Shown here one piece after another: positions 1 through 9,049 of a stretch of 64,000 bases of DNA. Position numbers and translations under genes: made by a program. The stretch is from Staphylococcus hsinchuensis (GTDB lineage: Bacteria; Bacillota; Bacilli; Staphylococcales; Staphylococcaceae). The stretch is from assembly GCF_038789205.1 (NCBI RefSeq), contig NZ_CP128356.1, forward strand, positions 17,647 to 81,646, written 5' to 3'. Positions within the stretch are counted from its first letter, which is position 1, and each line of letters begins with the position of its first letter. The notes under the pieces were generated by a model that worked only from the letters and a program-made list of their open reading frames with translations, was not told the origin of the DNA and made no database searches.

Positions 1-36
1 TCTTAATTTTTATGAATTCATTTTTTATAAAAGTAA

Positions 37-873
37 TCATTTTAAATACACCTCTGCGGCTTGGATTGTCATGATTTGTAAATATAGTTCTTCTAAACTT
101 AACTTTTTCACTTTGCTATCTAAATTACTTAAATATTGATAATCGCCTATAATATGATAGCTATTACCATCAAAAATTATTGAAAGTTCTCCTTGAAATG
201 ATTGTTTGTTTGCAAAGTTTAAAGGTAACTCTTCACATTTTAAACAAGCATAAAATGCATGCTTATTTTTAATATTAGCTATAATTTTCCCATTGTTTAT
301 AAATACAAAAACATCGGTGAATTCTTCAATTTCTTTTAGTATATGACTAGAAATAATAGTTGTTCGATCATTTGTGTTTACATAATTAGAGATAATATCT
401 CTAATATCTCTAATGCCACTTGGATCAAGTCCATTTGAAGGTTCATCTAACAAAATGGTTTTAGGATAATCCATCAGAGCTCTTCCTATACCTAGTCTTT
501 GTTTCATTCCCATAGATAAAGTTTTGAATTTTTTTGATGTGTCTTCTTGAAGTCCCACCATTTTTAAGAATTGTAATATGTTATCTGATTGATTTTTTTT
601 ATAACTAGCATGAAGTTTTAAATTATCATAGCAGCTTAAATTGTCATAAAAAGCTGGATGTTCAATTAAATGACCAATATTATTTCTACTATATGTGTTA
701 TTAATATTGCCAGAATACTTTACTACATTAATCATAGATTTAAATAGAGTTGTTTTCCCAGCTCCATTAGGACCAAGAAGTCCGTATACTTTACCATTTT
801 CAAATGTATAAGAAATATTTTTTAAAATTTGTTGATGCTTTGTGGAAACTGAAAGATTTTCTACTTGAATCAA
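37..873 (-). CDS. Lantibiotic-immunity type ABC transporter ATPase (LanF-like)
   Basis: ABC ATPase of about 278 residues. It has Walker A (GPNGAGKTT), a signature (LSMGMKQRLGIG) and Walker B (TILLDEPSNGLDP). The size, the position directly after a lanM gene and the family type suggest the ATPase of a LanFEG complex that removes lantibiotic from the producer's membrane. A TTG at 873 preceded by AAAGGATGTG is preferred, because the ATG at 885 abuts its ribosome site. The gene follows lanM1 by a few bases, so it is probably the third gene of the leftward operon. Permease genes (lanE/lanG) would lie beyond the left edge and cannot be seen. Confidence 0.85.
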   Translation of the reverse strand: MIQVENLSVSTKHQQILKNISYTFENGKVYGLLGPNGAGKTTLFKSMINVVKYSGNINNTYSRNNIGHLIEHPAFYDNLSCYDNLKLHASYKKNQSDNILQFLKMVGLQEDTSKKFKTLSMGMKQRLGIGRALMDYPKTILLDEPSNGLDPSGIRDIRDIISNYVNTNDRTTIISSHILKEIEEFTDVFVFINNGKIIANIKNKHAFYACLKCEELPLNFANKQSFQGELSIIFDGNSYHIIGDYQYLSNLDSKVKKLSLEELYLQIMTIQAAEVYLK

Positions 874-888
874 AATGTAACACATCCT

Positions 889-3858
889 TTAAATTTCTAA
901 TCTTAAAATATTGGGAATATTGTCTTTTAACATGTACATTAACCCATAAGAAATACCAGATAATCCAGTCATCAAACTAAAATTCTGTATTTTTGGCACA
1001 CCTATGCCGCATTGTAAGTCTTCTACTGTTTTCTCCCGTAATATATCATATAGTATATGATTCAACTTTTCTTTCTCTATAAAATTTGTGAGAATTATAG
1101 CATTTCCTAAATCTCCATGACACAAACATTGCGTTCTAGAAAAACCTTGTGCCAGTATTTCTTTTACTATTTTTATATTATCATGTTTATCATTATAATT
1201 CATTGATTTATTTAACAATATCCCAGGCGATCCGTAACACCATGCAAATGGAGCTTCTTCGTTTTTATTATGATTTACCCACAAATCTCCTTTACGAAAG
1301 CTTTTTTCAAAGTTGTCTGCTTTTTTTATTAATTGTTGTATTTTAGAAGAATATTCAATTTTTTCTAAATATAGTTTTAATGCATAACAAACTCCAGAAT
1401 TTCCATGAGCAAAACCTGTTAAATGTTGATTGTTTACAAATTCCCAAGTTATTTTGTTAGTACTTATTTCTACTTTATTCTTGTAAAGACGATTTACACA
1501 AATTTTAATTGCATCATATAAAATATCTTTGTATACATCTGTCTCTATATAAGTATATAAATTGATTAGCACAGTAAGTATTCCAGCATTACCACTAATG
1601 AAATCGTTTGTGTTATCTTCATTTAATTTATCTTTAAATAAATTAATTATACGGATGCATTCGTCTAGATAGTGTGTTCTTAAAGTGCATTTGTAAAGTA
1701 AACCGCATAAGTAAACATAAGAGAAAACTCCTTCAAACGCACCGATTGGTAAATTACTATTCTCAATGGTGTAATTTCTAATATTATTTATTATATTTTC
1801 TGTTTTAATTAAATAATCATTATTTTCAGAATATAAGTATAAGGAATAATAATAAAAAGCCATACCACATAATCCATCATATAAATTTTCTGTCATAATG
1901 ATGTCATGATATGTTTTTTTACTACCTGTTCCATAGAGCATACCTGAATTCCAGCTGTAAGTATTTTTATATTTTATTTGATGATTAGTGATTTTAGACT
2001 CAATTTCGTTAATAATAGAATCGAAGCACTCCTTTTTAAATTTTTTTTGTGAATTTGAGTTCAAAATAAAATCATAATTTTTTATGTTATAATTTCGTTC
2101 TTTATCTTCATTAATCAAAGTACTTCTCAACATAGAATTTTCTATAAATGTTAGTTGCTTTTCTTTATCAACATTAGACAAAAACTTGAGTTTTTTTTGA
2201 ATACTGTCAAAAGCACTAGTGTTAAAATAATTTTCATACTTTGTTAAGCTATGATGAATTATAGTTTTACTATTAATATTATAGGAAAAATATGGTACAT
2301 TGCTATGAATCATATCTTTAAATTCTTCATTAACTAATTTGTTTTTTTCTTGAAATAACTGACTAGCTATAAAAAAATCACGGAGCGCTATATTCTGCAT
2401 TATCATTGGATGATAGCTTAAATTTATTAGATTAGCATAAAACATTGTGGGTTTATTTATATGACGTAAGAAAAGATTGGTAGAATCTTTGTCTATTAAT
2501 TTTAGTATGTTTTTCTTTTCTTTTAAAATAAATTCATAGGCAATAGAAAACCCTCTCTTTATATCGGATGTGTATAATTCAGAATTAACATACTTACCTT
2601 CAACTTTCGGGTGGTTTTTAGATGAGTCTATATTAATATATTCACTCACAACTTCTATATTTGAAGTACCAATATTTTTCATTTTAGGCACCTTAATAGA
2701 AGATTGAGTCTCGCCTTTTTTTCCTATAGCACTTACATCAGAAGACTCATTATCCCCAAAAATAAATGGAAGAATCCCAGTAGATTTTACAGAAGAAGAT
2801 AATAAATATCTATTAACATCTGTTGCATCAGTAAATTTTTTTAGTTTCCTATTTCCAATTAGACTTTCTAAATCTATAAGAACAGGATGTTTCCCACATG
2901 CAATCAGATTATCAGCATGAAAGTCTGTTGCGTCAAATAAATATAAAAAAGCAAGTATAACACCTAATTCATGATAAAAGTTAGACACATCATCTTTGTC
3001 ATCACACTCTTTATAGTTAATGCCTTTAACCCAAAAATAACCATTTCTAATTATATTTTCTGTAGTTTTTAATTCATGATTTGTTTTATTATTGAAAAAA
3101 GATAATAAATTAGAAAATAATAAATCAATGTTACCATTTCTTGGTTTATAAAATATAGATTCTTTTTCGTATTTACATTGTATAACCATCTTACCTTGAT
3201 TATGTAAATCTCCTTGAGCAAGATTTATAGATTTTAAATTTTTATGTGAAATTCCAAATTTTTCTGAAAGTAATGACATATCATTTGAGAAGTTCTTGAA
3301 AAATTCCAAAATATTTTTATGTAGTTGTAGCAAATAGTTTTCAAGATTTTGAACTAAACTATGGTAATTTTTGACAAAATCTATTAAATTTTCATTATAT
3401 TGAAAGTTTCTCAAATATTCTTTAAATTGATCTTCTTTACTAGTACTGTGAAATAAATTTTGAGATTTTTTCTTGTTTATATCATATACAACAGTTCTGT
3501 ATGTAAACTTCATAAGCATTAATGAAAGTTGATCAAGTATACCATTATTAATTTTTTTAGCTTGTTCAACATTTTTGGCTATATTATTTTCGATATAAGT
3601 TGTGTAATTTATGTTATTACAATAAATAATGTAGTCTGTTATTACATTCATTCCCTTTTGAGAAGGAAATGAGTCAAAATCCAATCTTTCATATTTTTCA
3701 AAGTTAATTTTTTTTTGAAAAGGAGATTTATTGGGTAAATAATACTTTGTTTCAAATTCCCCAAAACTTATCCCAAAAAATTCTTTCGTAATAGTATTTA
3801 ATTTCGACTCATCTGTATCTGAAACAAATTGGCTTATAATATTTTTCAAATTACTCAT
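889..3858 (-). CDS. lanM: Class II lanthionine synthetase LanM1
   Basis: Bifunctional LanM of 989 residues, the usual length. The N-terminal dehydratase part contains the kinase-like motifs QGDLHNQGKMV, IFYKPRN and DATDFHADNL followed by VLIDLESL. The C-terminal LanC-like cyclase part contains GFAHGNSGVCYAL, a zinc-binding WCYG and a second zinc-binding LCHGDLG. It dehydrates Ser/Thr and forms (methyl)lanthionine rings in the cytoplasm. It starts at an ATG with GGAGAA upstream and lies 99 bp after the alpha-like precursor gene, with a hairpin between them. By position it should modify that precursor; the opposite pairing is possible. Confidence 0.95.
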   Translation of the reverse strand: MSNLKNIISQFVSDTDESKLNTITKEFFGISFGEFETKYYLPNKSPFQKKINFEKYERLDFDSFPSQKGMNVITDYIIYCNNINYTTYIENNIAKNVEQAKKINNGILDQLSLMLMKFTYRTVVYDINKKKSQNLFHSTSKEDQFKEYLRNFQYNENLIDFVKNYHSLVQNLENYLLQLHKNILEFFKNFSNDMSLLSEKFGISHKNLKSINLAQGDLHNQGKMVIQCKYEKESIFYKPRNGNIDLLFSNLLSFFNNKTNHELKTTENIIRNGYFWVKGINYKECDDKDDVSNFYHELGVILAFLYLFDATDFHADNLIACGKHPVLIDLESLIGNRKLKKFTDATDVNRYLLSSSVKSTGILPFIFGDNESSDVSAIGKKGETQSSIKVPKMKNIGTSNIEVVSEYINIDSSKNHPKVEGKYVNSELYTSDIKRGFSIAYEFILKEKKNILKLIDKDSTNLFLRHINKPTMFYANLINLSYHPMIMQNIALRDFFIASQLFQEKNKLVNEEFKDMIHSNVPYFSYNINSKTIIHHSLTKYENYFNTSAFDSIQKKLKFLSNVDKEKQLTFIENSMLRSTLINEDKERNYNIKNYDFILNSNSQKKFKKECFDSIINEIESKITNHQIKYKNTYSWNSGMLYGTGSKKTYHDIIMTENLYDGLCGMAFYYYSLYLYSENNDYLIKTENIINNIRNYTIENSNLPIGAFEGVFSYVYLCGLLYKCTLRTHYLDECIRIINLFKDKLNEDNTNDFISGNAGILTVLINLYTYIETDVYKDILYDAIKICVNRLYKNKVEISTNKITWEFVNNQHLTGFAHGNSGVCYALKLYLEKIEYSSKIQQLIKKADNFEKSFRKGDLWVNHNKNEEAPFAWCYGSPGILLNKSMNYNDKHDNIKIVKEILAQGFSRTQCLCHGDLGNAIILTNFIEKEKLNHILYDILREKTVEDLQCGIGVPKIQNFSLMTGLSGISYGLMYMLKDNIPNILRLEI

Positions 3859-3918
3859 TAGAAATTCTCCTTATTAATAAGATATTAATATTTCAAAGTT
3901 AATATTAATATTGAAAAG

Positions 3919-3945
3919 GTACTAAAAGGTTTAACCTTTTAGTAC
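3919..3945 (-). terminator. Hairpin attenuator between lanA1 and lanM1
   Basis: Perfect 11-bp inverted repeat (GTACTAAAAGG / CCTTTTAGTAC) with a 5-nt loop, just after the precursor stop codon and before lanM1. On the minus strand a short CTTTTC tract follows. A leaky terminator here would make more precursor mRNA than enzyme mRNA, a common arrangement in lantibiotic operons. Confidence 0.7.
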
Positions 3946-3957
3946 CCCCCATAGATT

Positions 3958-4149
3958 TTAACAACCAAAACAAGTGTGAGTTGGGCAAACTGAACATTCC
4001 CAAGTAATTGACTTGTGTTTCCCGTCATTATCATTAGTGAATTCTCTTGGTTGTGAATCTCCACCAAAGATATTTTCTAAACTACCATTTTCAAGTTCAT
4101 TAGCGAAGTTACCTGCAGATTCAAAAAGTTCTAGTTCTTGTCTACTCAT
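3958..4149 (-). CDS. lanA1: Lantibiotic precursor, alpha-like peptide (LanA1)
   Basis: A 63-residue precursor with an acidic class II leader (ELENGSLENIFGG) and a Cys-rich tail with four Cys (SITWEC, SVC, PTHTC, FGC). The segment SITWEC resembles the (T)LTxEC lipid-II-binding motif of mersacidin-type and two-peptide alpha lantibiotics, with Ser for Thr and no Cys directly before it. Two processing sites are visible: the double glycine at 29-30 and QPR at 33-35. Cutting after Arg35 leaves a 28-residue core. A strong AAGGAG ribosome site precedes the ATG. It is divergent from the second precursor gene. Confidence 0.88.
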   Translation of the reverse strand: MSRQELELFESAGNFANELENGSLENIFGGDSQPREFTNDNDGKHKSITWECSVCPTHTCFGC

Positions 4150-4235
4150 TAAAAATCAGCTCCTTCTCTTATTGAATTTGTTTAAATTTTGAAAATATGT
4201 TATTCTTAAAGTGTAAAATCACTTCCCTAAGTAGT

Positions 4236-4264
4236 ATATTACATGTAAATATGTTAATAATCAA
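4236..4264 (-). promoter_or_regulatory. Candidate lanA1 promoter
   Basis: On the minus strand TTGATT is followed after 17 nt by TAATAT, upstream of the alpha-like precursor gene. It sits in the 137-bp divergent region that must also drive the rightward operon. No equally good rightward promoter was found by eye, so that side may depend on the two-component system. Confidence 0.4.
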
Positions 4265-4286
4265 TAACAATGTGGAGGTTTTTCTG

Positions 4287-4433
4287 ATGAAAAAAATTAC
4301 AATTCAAGATCTCGAAAAAATTTCAAAAGGTTCTGAGTCTTCACCAAGAGTTACTCCAACTGTTCCTGTTTCAATTGCAGCTTGCCCAACAACAAAATGT
4401 GCATCTGTAGTTAAACCTTGTCCAGGAAAATAA
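4287..4433 (+). CDS. lanA2: Lantibiotic precursor, beta-like peptide (LanA2)
   Basis: A 48-residue precursor with an unusually short leader of about 21 residues (MKKITIQDLEKISKG...) and a tail carrying ACPTTKCAS. CPTTKC is the hallmark of two-peptide lantibiotic beta chains such as lacticin 3147 A2, haloduracin beta and plantaricin W beta. There is no double glycine; the only plausible site is SSPR at 18-21, like the nisin-type SPR site, giving a 27-residue core (VTPTVPVSIAACPTT...). The start is set by GGAGG nine bases upstream of the ATG; the longer reading frame lacks a ribosome site. Confidence 0.9.
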   Translation: MKKITIQDLEKISKGSESSPRVTPTVPVSIAACPTTKCASVVKPCPGK

Positions 4434-4466
4434 TTTCTGAGCGTTTTTAAATACTAAAAGCATTAG

Positions 4467-4495
4467 CCCTCCCTTCATGACTAGGGGGGGTTTTT
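4467..4495 (+). terminator. Hairpin attenuator between lanA2 and lanM2
   Basis: CCCTCCC / GGGGGGG stem followed directly by TTTTT, between the beta precursor stop and lanM2. It is a good intrinsic terminator that must be partly read through for lanM2 and lanP expression, mirroring the hairpin on the opposite side of the locus. Confidence 0.75.
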
Positions 4496-4510
4496 GAGGA
4501 GAGAGCATAG

Positions 4511-7105
4511 ATGGAAGAGATTATCAAATATATTTATGATTCATATTATAAACATATATACCAACAAAAAGTGTCCGATATTAAAAAAAATTATGAAAAA
4601 GATATAAACAAAACACTTTACATAAATATAGAAAAAAATTTGATTAATTTAATTCAACAGAACTCTTGGAAACACTTAATTTTAGAATATCGAGAGAAAT
4701 ATGAAGAATCAATCAAATCAACAAAATCTGATCAGCTCATTAATACTTATATTAAAAATTATTTGAAGAGTTTGAGTGATTCTTCTCCGTTAATTCAACA
4801 ATTGAACAATAGAGTTTCTTTTTATTTAGATTACGTTTATGAAATTATAAAAAATTTTCATTATGATAAAGCTGATTTATCTAATTTTCTCGAGGTTGGT
4901 GAGTTACGAAATATACAAATAGAAATGGGAGATTCTCATAATAAGGGTAAAACTGTAGCTATTATTCATTTAGAGACAGATGACAAGATATTATATAAAC
5001 CAAAAAGTTTAAAACCTGATTTGTTTTATTTTGAAATTCTTGACTTTTATGATAAATTCTTGAAATTTAAGCCGTATATACCATTTATAATAGATAGAGA
5101 GACATACGGATGGCAAGAGTATATAGAAAATGACCCCGTTAAATGTCAAAAGGAAATAGAAGACTATTACTATGACCTAGGTATACAAAGTCAGGTGCTT
5201 TATTTTTTAAATGCTAGTGATATGCATTACGAAAATATTATTTCTAAGGGGAAAAACCCTGTTTTTATTGATTTAGAGACTATTTTACAGCCAAGTATTC
5301 AAAAAATGAAGTTGTCAGACACATCTTACCCATTTTTAGAGTCAATTTTACATACATTATTATTTGACTATTCTAATCATAATGATGACATACGATTTTT
5401 AGGAGGAACTACAAATCAATCATATACGGATAATATTGTATCTACTACAATACACAGAAACAATGATGCTATAAACGTAATAGAAGAAATCTCTAACGAA
5501 GAAAAAAAATCAATGAATATTCCACAAGATAAAAATGGAGATTACCATGAAATCTATAATGGAATAGATTCTTTTCTTGCAGGATTTTCTGACTCATACA
5601 ATATAACTATAGATAATAAACTTCATTTAGTTAATTTAATTGATCAAATGAACTTAAATGTAAGAAGTGTCTTAAGACCAACATATGTATACGCTAAATA
5701 TATAGAGTTTTTCAAACAATTAGAAAGTGAAGACGGTATATTTGAGTTATTAGCTGATAGTATCAAAGGATATAAGAATAATGAAGATATAGCTAATATA
5801 GAATTAATTAACTTATTAAATTTGGATGTACCAACTTTTCAAGTTAATATCCATTCTAAAAACTTGTACTCTGCACAAGGTGATATTATTATTCAAAGCT
5901 TCTTTGAAGAATCTTCTCTAGAAAAAGTCTCTAAAAAAATAAGAAGTGCTAATATTGAAGATATGAAAAAACAATGCAAAATTATGAAAAATTCAATTGA
6001 TGCATACAGAGAAAATATTGATAATTCTAATAACTATTCTATTAGAAAAAGAAAAGAAATTACTACGTTGAAACACGAAATGAACTCATTAAAAGAAGAA
6101 ATACTATCTCCTCATCTGTTAAATTTGAAATATGATTCTTTTGGAAATGCAATATTTGCTCCTATCACATATGATTTATATTATGGATTAGCCGGAATTA
6201 TATTAACATTACTTGAATATAACCAATGTAACCCTTCTTTTTTAAATTTAGATGTAATCAATAAGTTCAATAAAAAAATTTTTAATTTATATAAACTTGA
6301 TTATGAAAATAACTTTTCCATATATCACGGCCGTTTTTCTTATTTCAAATATATTTATTTAATTAATAAATATTTTCAATATAACGTTGCTTTTTCTGAA
6401 GAATTAGAATTATTATTGAATGATTATATTAATTATCTTAATGAAGAGAAAAATGCCCCATTAGATTATTTGGGCGGTGTTAGTGGAGTACTATCTTTAT
6501 TAGTTGATTTCTACGAATACTATGATTTAGATTTTTTAAATAAATATATTATAGAACTTAAAAGTATATTGCTTGAAAGATTTGATTTGAAAAATTATAC
6601 AATTGGATTAGCACACGGATTAAGTGGAATAGCGTTAGCTTTAACCAAATGTAATAATATAATAAAAGATTCTAATATATCATTTGTTGTAAATAATATA
6701 CTGATTAAAGAAAACAAAATATATTTCATTGAAAAAGAAAAAATTCCTGTAGTCTGGTGTAACGGAATTTCTGGTATGGTACTCGCAAGAAATAAAATAC
6801 GAGGTAAAAGTGAAAAATCGCCTTCTTTACTTCTTAAAACATTAGAAAAGCAATTAAAAAGTAATTATTTATTATCAGGTAATTCTCAATCGGTTTGTCA
6901 TGGTAGTCATGGTAATTCACTAGTTTTAAAAGCTTTAAATAATGATTTCAATGACTCGAAAGAAATCTTTGCTACCTTAGAGTTTGAATGGACTTCTGGT
7001 TTTGAATATCCTAATGAAAATTATTCTTTATTTTTGGGAAAAACTGGTCAACTTTTAAACTTGATACATCCTGATCACATGTTAATAAACGACTTGTTAA
7101 TTTAA
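4511..7105 (+). CDS. lanM: Class II lanthionine synthetase LanM2
   Basis: Second LanM, 864 residues, shorter than LanM1 and only distantly similar by eye. The dehydratase motifs are MGDSHNKGKTV, ILYKPKSLKPD, NASDMHYENI and VFIDLETIL. The cyclase domain has GLAHGLSGIALAL and the zinc ligands in WCNGISG (Asn replaces the usual Tyr of CYG) and VCHGSHG. The ATG follows GAGGAGAGAG. It is expected to modify the beta-like precursor just upstream, since two-peptide systems commonly use one LanM per peptide. Confidence 0.95.
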   Translation: MEEIIKYIYDSYYKHIYQQKVSDIKKNYEKDINKTLYINIEKNLINLIQQNSWKHLILEYREKYEESIKSTKSDQLINTYIKNYLKSLSDSSPLIQQLNNRVSFYLDYVYEIIKNFHYDKADLSNFLEVGELRNIQIEMGDSHNKGKTVAIIHLETDDKILYKPKSLKPDLFYFEILDFYDKFLKFKPYIPFIIDRETYGWQEYIENDPVKCQKEIEDYYYDLGIQSQVLYFLNASDMHYENIISKGKNPVFIDLETILQPSIQKMKLSDTSYPFLESILHTLLFDYSNHNDDIRFLGGTTNQSYTDNIVSTTIHRNNDAINVIEEISNEEKKSMNIPQDKNGDYHEIYNGIDSFLAGFSDSYNITIDNKLHLVNLIDQMNLNVRSVLRPTYVYAKYIEFFKQLESEDGIFELLADSIKGYKNNEDIANIELINLLNLDVPTFQVNIHSKNLYSAQGDIIIQSFFEESSLEKVSKKIRSANIEDMKKQCKIMKNSIDAYRENIDNSNNYSIRKRKEITTLKHEMNSLKEEILSPHLLNLKYDSFGNAIFAPITYDLYYGLAGIILTLLEYNQCNPSFLNLDVINKFNKKIFNLYKLDYENNFSIYHGRFSYFKYIYLINKYFQYNVAFSEELELLLNDYINYLNEEKNAPLDYLGGVSGVLSLLVDFYEYYDLDFLNKYIIELKSILLERFDLKNYTIGLAHGLSGIALALTKCNNIIKDSNISFVVNNILIKENKIYFIEKEKIPVVWCNGISGMVLARNKIRGKSEKSPSLLLKTLEKQLKSNYLLSGNSQSVCHGSHGNSLVLKALNNDFNDSKEIFATLEFEWTSGFEYPNENYSLFLGKTGQLLNLIHPDHMLINDLLI

Positions 7106-7117
7106 ATAACAAAAGAG

Positions 7118-8428
7118 GTGTGCAAAATTTTACATGTTTGGAATGCTAAAAAAAATGATTCTAAGAAAAATTATTTTACAATATTAAACAAAGATATCAA
7201 AGATTATTTATATACAAAAAAAAACTTAATTAGTTATGATTTAGATCTTATATGTGAAATCCCTGAAATTTTTGTGACACAAGTATATGGAACAAGATCA
7301 AATTTACTAAAATTCTACTATGATACTAAGTTTAGGATTAGCGATTCTCAATCTATAGTAAACCTAAATACTTCAATTTCAGAAAAAAATAACATTCCAT
7401 ATTCAAAATCTATCCAATGGGATGTAAAAAAAACAACCAATAATTATTATACTCATTCCATGAGTATGGGTAGTCATGATTATTGTGTAGCGCTTGTTGA
7501 TTCAGGAATAGATGTAGATCATCCAGATTTGAAAGAGAATATCTTATCTACAGTCAATATGGTTCCAAAATATGGTTTTCGTGGAAAAGAACCGGATGAA
7601 AATGGAAATATTAATTATATGGTCGATAAATTAAATCACGGAACTCAAGTTGCTGGGCAAATTTGTGGTACTGGGAATATAACCAGTATAGCTCCAAATT
7701 TGGGGATAAAAGTGTACAGAATTTTTGGTGGAAAATCTGCTGATAATATTTGGATAATGAAAGCTATTATTCGGGCAACAAATGATGGAGTAGATGTAAT
7801 AAACTTAAGCTTAGGTTCTTATATTGTCCGTGAACCTCATAAAAAAAATGGTGAAATGTTATCAAATAGAGACTTGGAAATACAAGCCTTTCAAAAAGCT
7901 GTAGATTATGCTGAAAGTAAAGGGGTAATTGTTATTGGAGCATTAGGCAATGATGGTATAAATATTGATAAAAGGAAAAGTTTCTTGAATTCTGTTGTGA
8001 AGAAAGAAAATATAACTCATTTTGAATCGTCATCTTCAATATTTGATATCCCCTCTCAATTAAAAAATGTAATAGGAGTGGCTTCTTCAAATGCTAATGG
8101 CCAGTTGGCTTCTTATTCAAATTATAGTAAAACAGACTTAGATGTATTAGCATATGCTGGAGATACTACACTTTTAGATAAATATGGAAAAGAAAAATGG
8201 ATGAATAATAAAATGATTATGGATGATTGGGTATTAACTACCTCCGAAAAAGGAAGTCATAGGTTTACTACTGGTAATTCATTGGCATCTGGGAAAGTTG
8301 CAGCATGCATTGCAGTAATGAATGAATACTTTAACATACGCAAAGACCCAGAATTAACAAGATATATATTGAAAAAACAAGATAATTACATATTAAATCT
8401 TTACACTTTATTACAAACTAAAATTTAG
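7118..8428 (+). CDS. lanP: Subtilisin-like leader peptidase LanP, cytoplasmic type
   Basis: S8 serine protease of 436 residues with the full triad: Asp128 (VALVDSGIDVDHP), His174 (NHGTQVAG) and Ser388 (TTGNSLASGKVA). There is no signal peptide and no cell-wall anchor, unlike EpiP or NisP, but like the intracellular proteases reported for Pep5 and epilancin. This suggests it cuts leaders inside the cell, and the Pro-Arg sites of both precursors fit. It begins with GTG 12 bp after lanM2; AAAGAGG lies immediately before it, so the exact start is uncertain. Confidence 0.9.
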   Translation: MCKILHVWNAKKNDSKKNYFTILNKDIKDYLYTKKNLISYDLDLICEIPEIFVTQVYGTRSNLLKFYYDTKFRISDSQSIVNLNTSISEKNNIPYSKSIQWDVKKTTNNYYTHSMSMGSHDYCVALVDSGIDVDHPDLKENILSTVNMVPKYGFRGKEPDENGNINYMVDKLNHGTQVAGQICGTGNITSIAPNLGIKVYRIFGGKSADNIWIMKAIIRATNDGVDVINLSLGSYIVREPHKKNGEMLSNRDLEIQAFQKAVDYAESKGVIVIGALGNDGINIDKRKSFLNSVVKKENITHFESSSSIFDIPSQLKNVIGVASSNANGQLASYSNYSKTDLDVLAYAGDTTLLDKYGKEKWMNNKMIMDDWVLTTSEKGSHRFTTGNSLASGKVAACIAVMNEYFNIRKDPELTRYILKKQDNYILNLYTLLQTKI

Positions 8429-9049
8429 AACAGGAAGGTAATAAAAATACTATTTTCTAAGCTACTAATTTCTTAAATTCTATAGGAGATAAGTAGCTAA
8501 TTTTTGTTAAATTTCAAATTTACTAAAATTTTCGACAATATCTATTATAATACTATTAGAGATTTTGATTTCTCTATTTACGTGTAATTTTTTTACATTG
8601 TTTGTGGTTTTCATAGGAAATATAAAGGTACATAATTAATACCTATTATAAATAACTCCAATACGGAGTTATTTCTTGAAGTTTTTTGTAATAGATTGTT
8701 TATTTTGTAATATATACTACCTGCTTTGTTAGACACATTAGATTTAACTCTATAATTATGCTCATTACCTTACAACTATTTTTTTATTTTTGTGATTAAC
8801 TTTCTTATCACGATATTTGCCTCATGCTAAAATTACTTTTCGATATCCCTAAATATAACTATATTTATAATCAATTACTTTAACTTCTTCAACACTTTTC
8901 TATAGTAATATTGTTTATCCATTTGTTGATAAAATCTATAATGTATTATGAATTCAACGAAAATGTTTTTATTTTACTTGCACAAATTGAAGTCCATTCA
9001 CTTATAACCTTGAAGTTGTTTATAGCAAATTATTAAAATAATATAAAAG
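8429..9049. other. Intergenic region between convergent lanP and ABC exporter
   Basis: About 620 bases without a supportable gene. A weak inverted repeat around AGCTAC/GTAGCT lies near 8460-8500 just after lanP, and a small hairpin ATAACTCC/GGAGTTAT is at 8652-8672; either could end transcription. The rest is AT-rich with stops in all frames. Confidence 0.5.

Noticed and set aside
1149..1346. A 65-codon plus-strand frame inside lanM1
   Set aside because: Antisense to the conserved cyclase domain and without a ribosome site.
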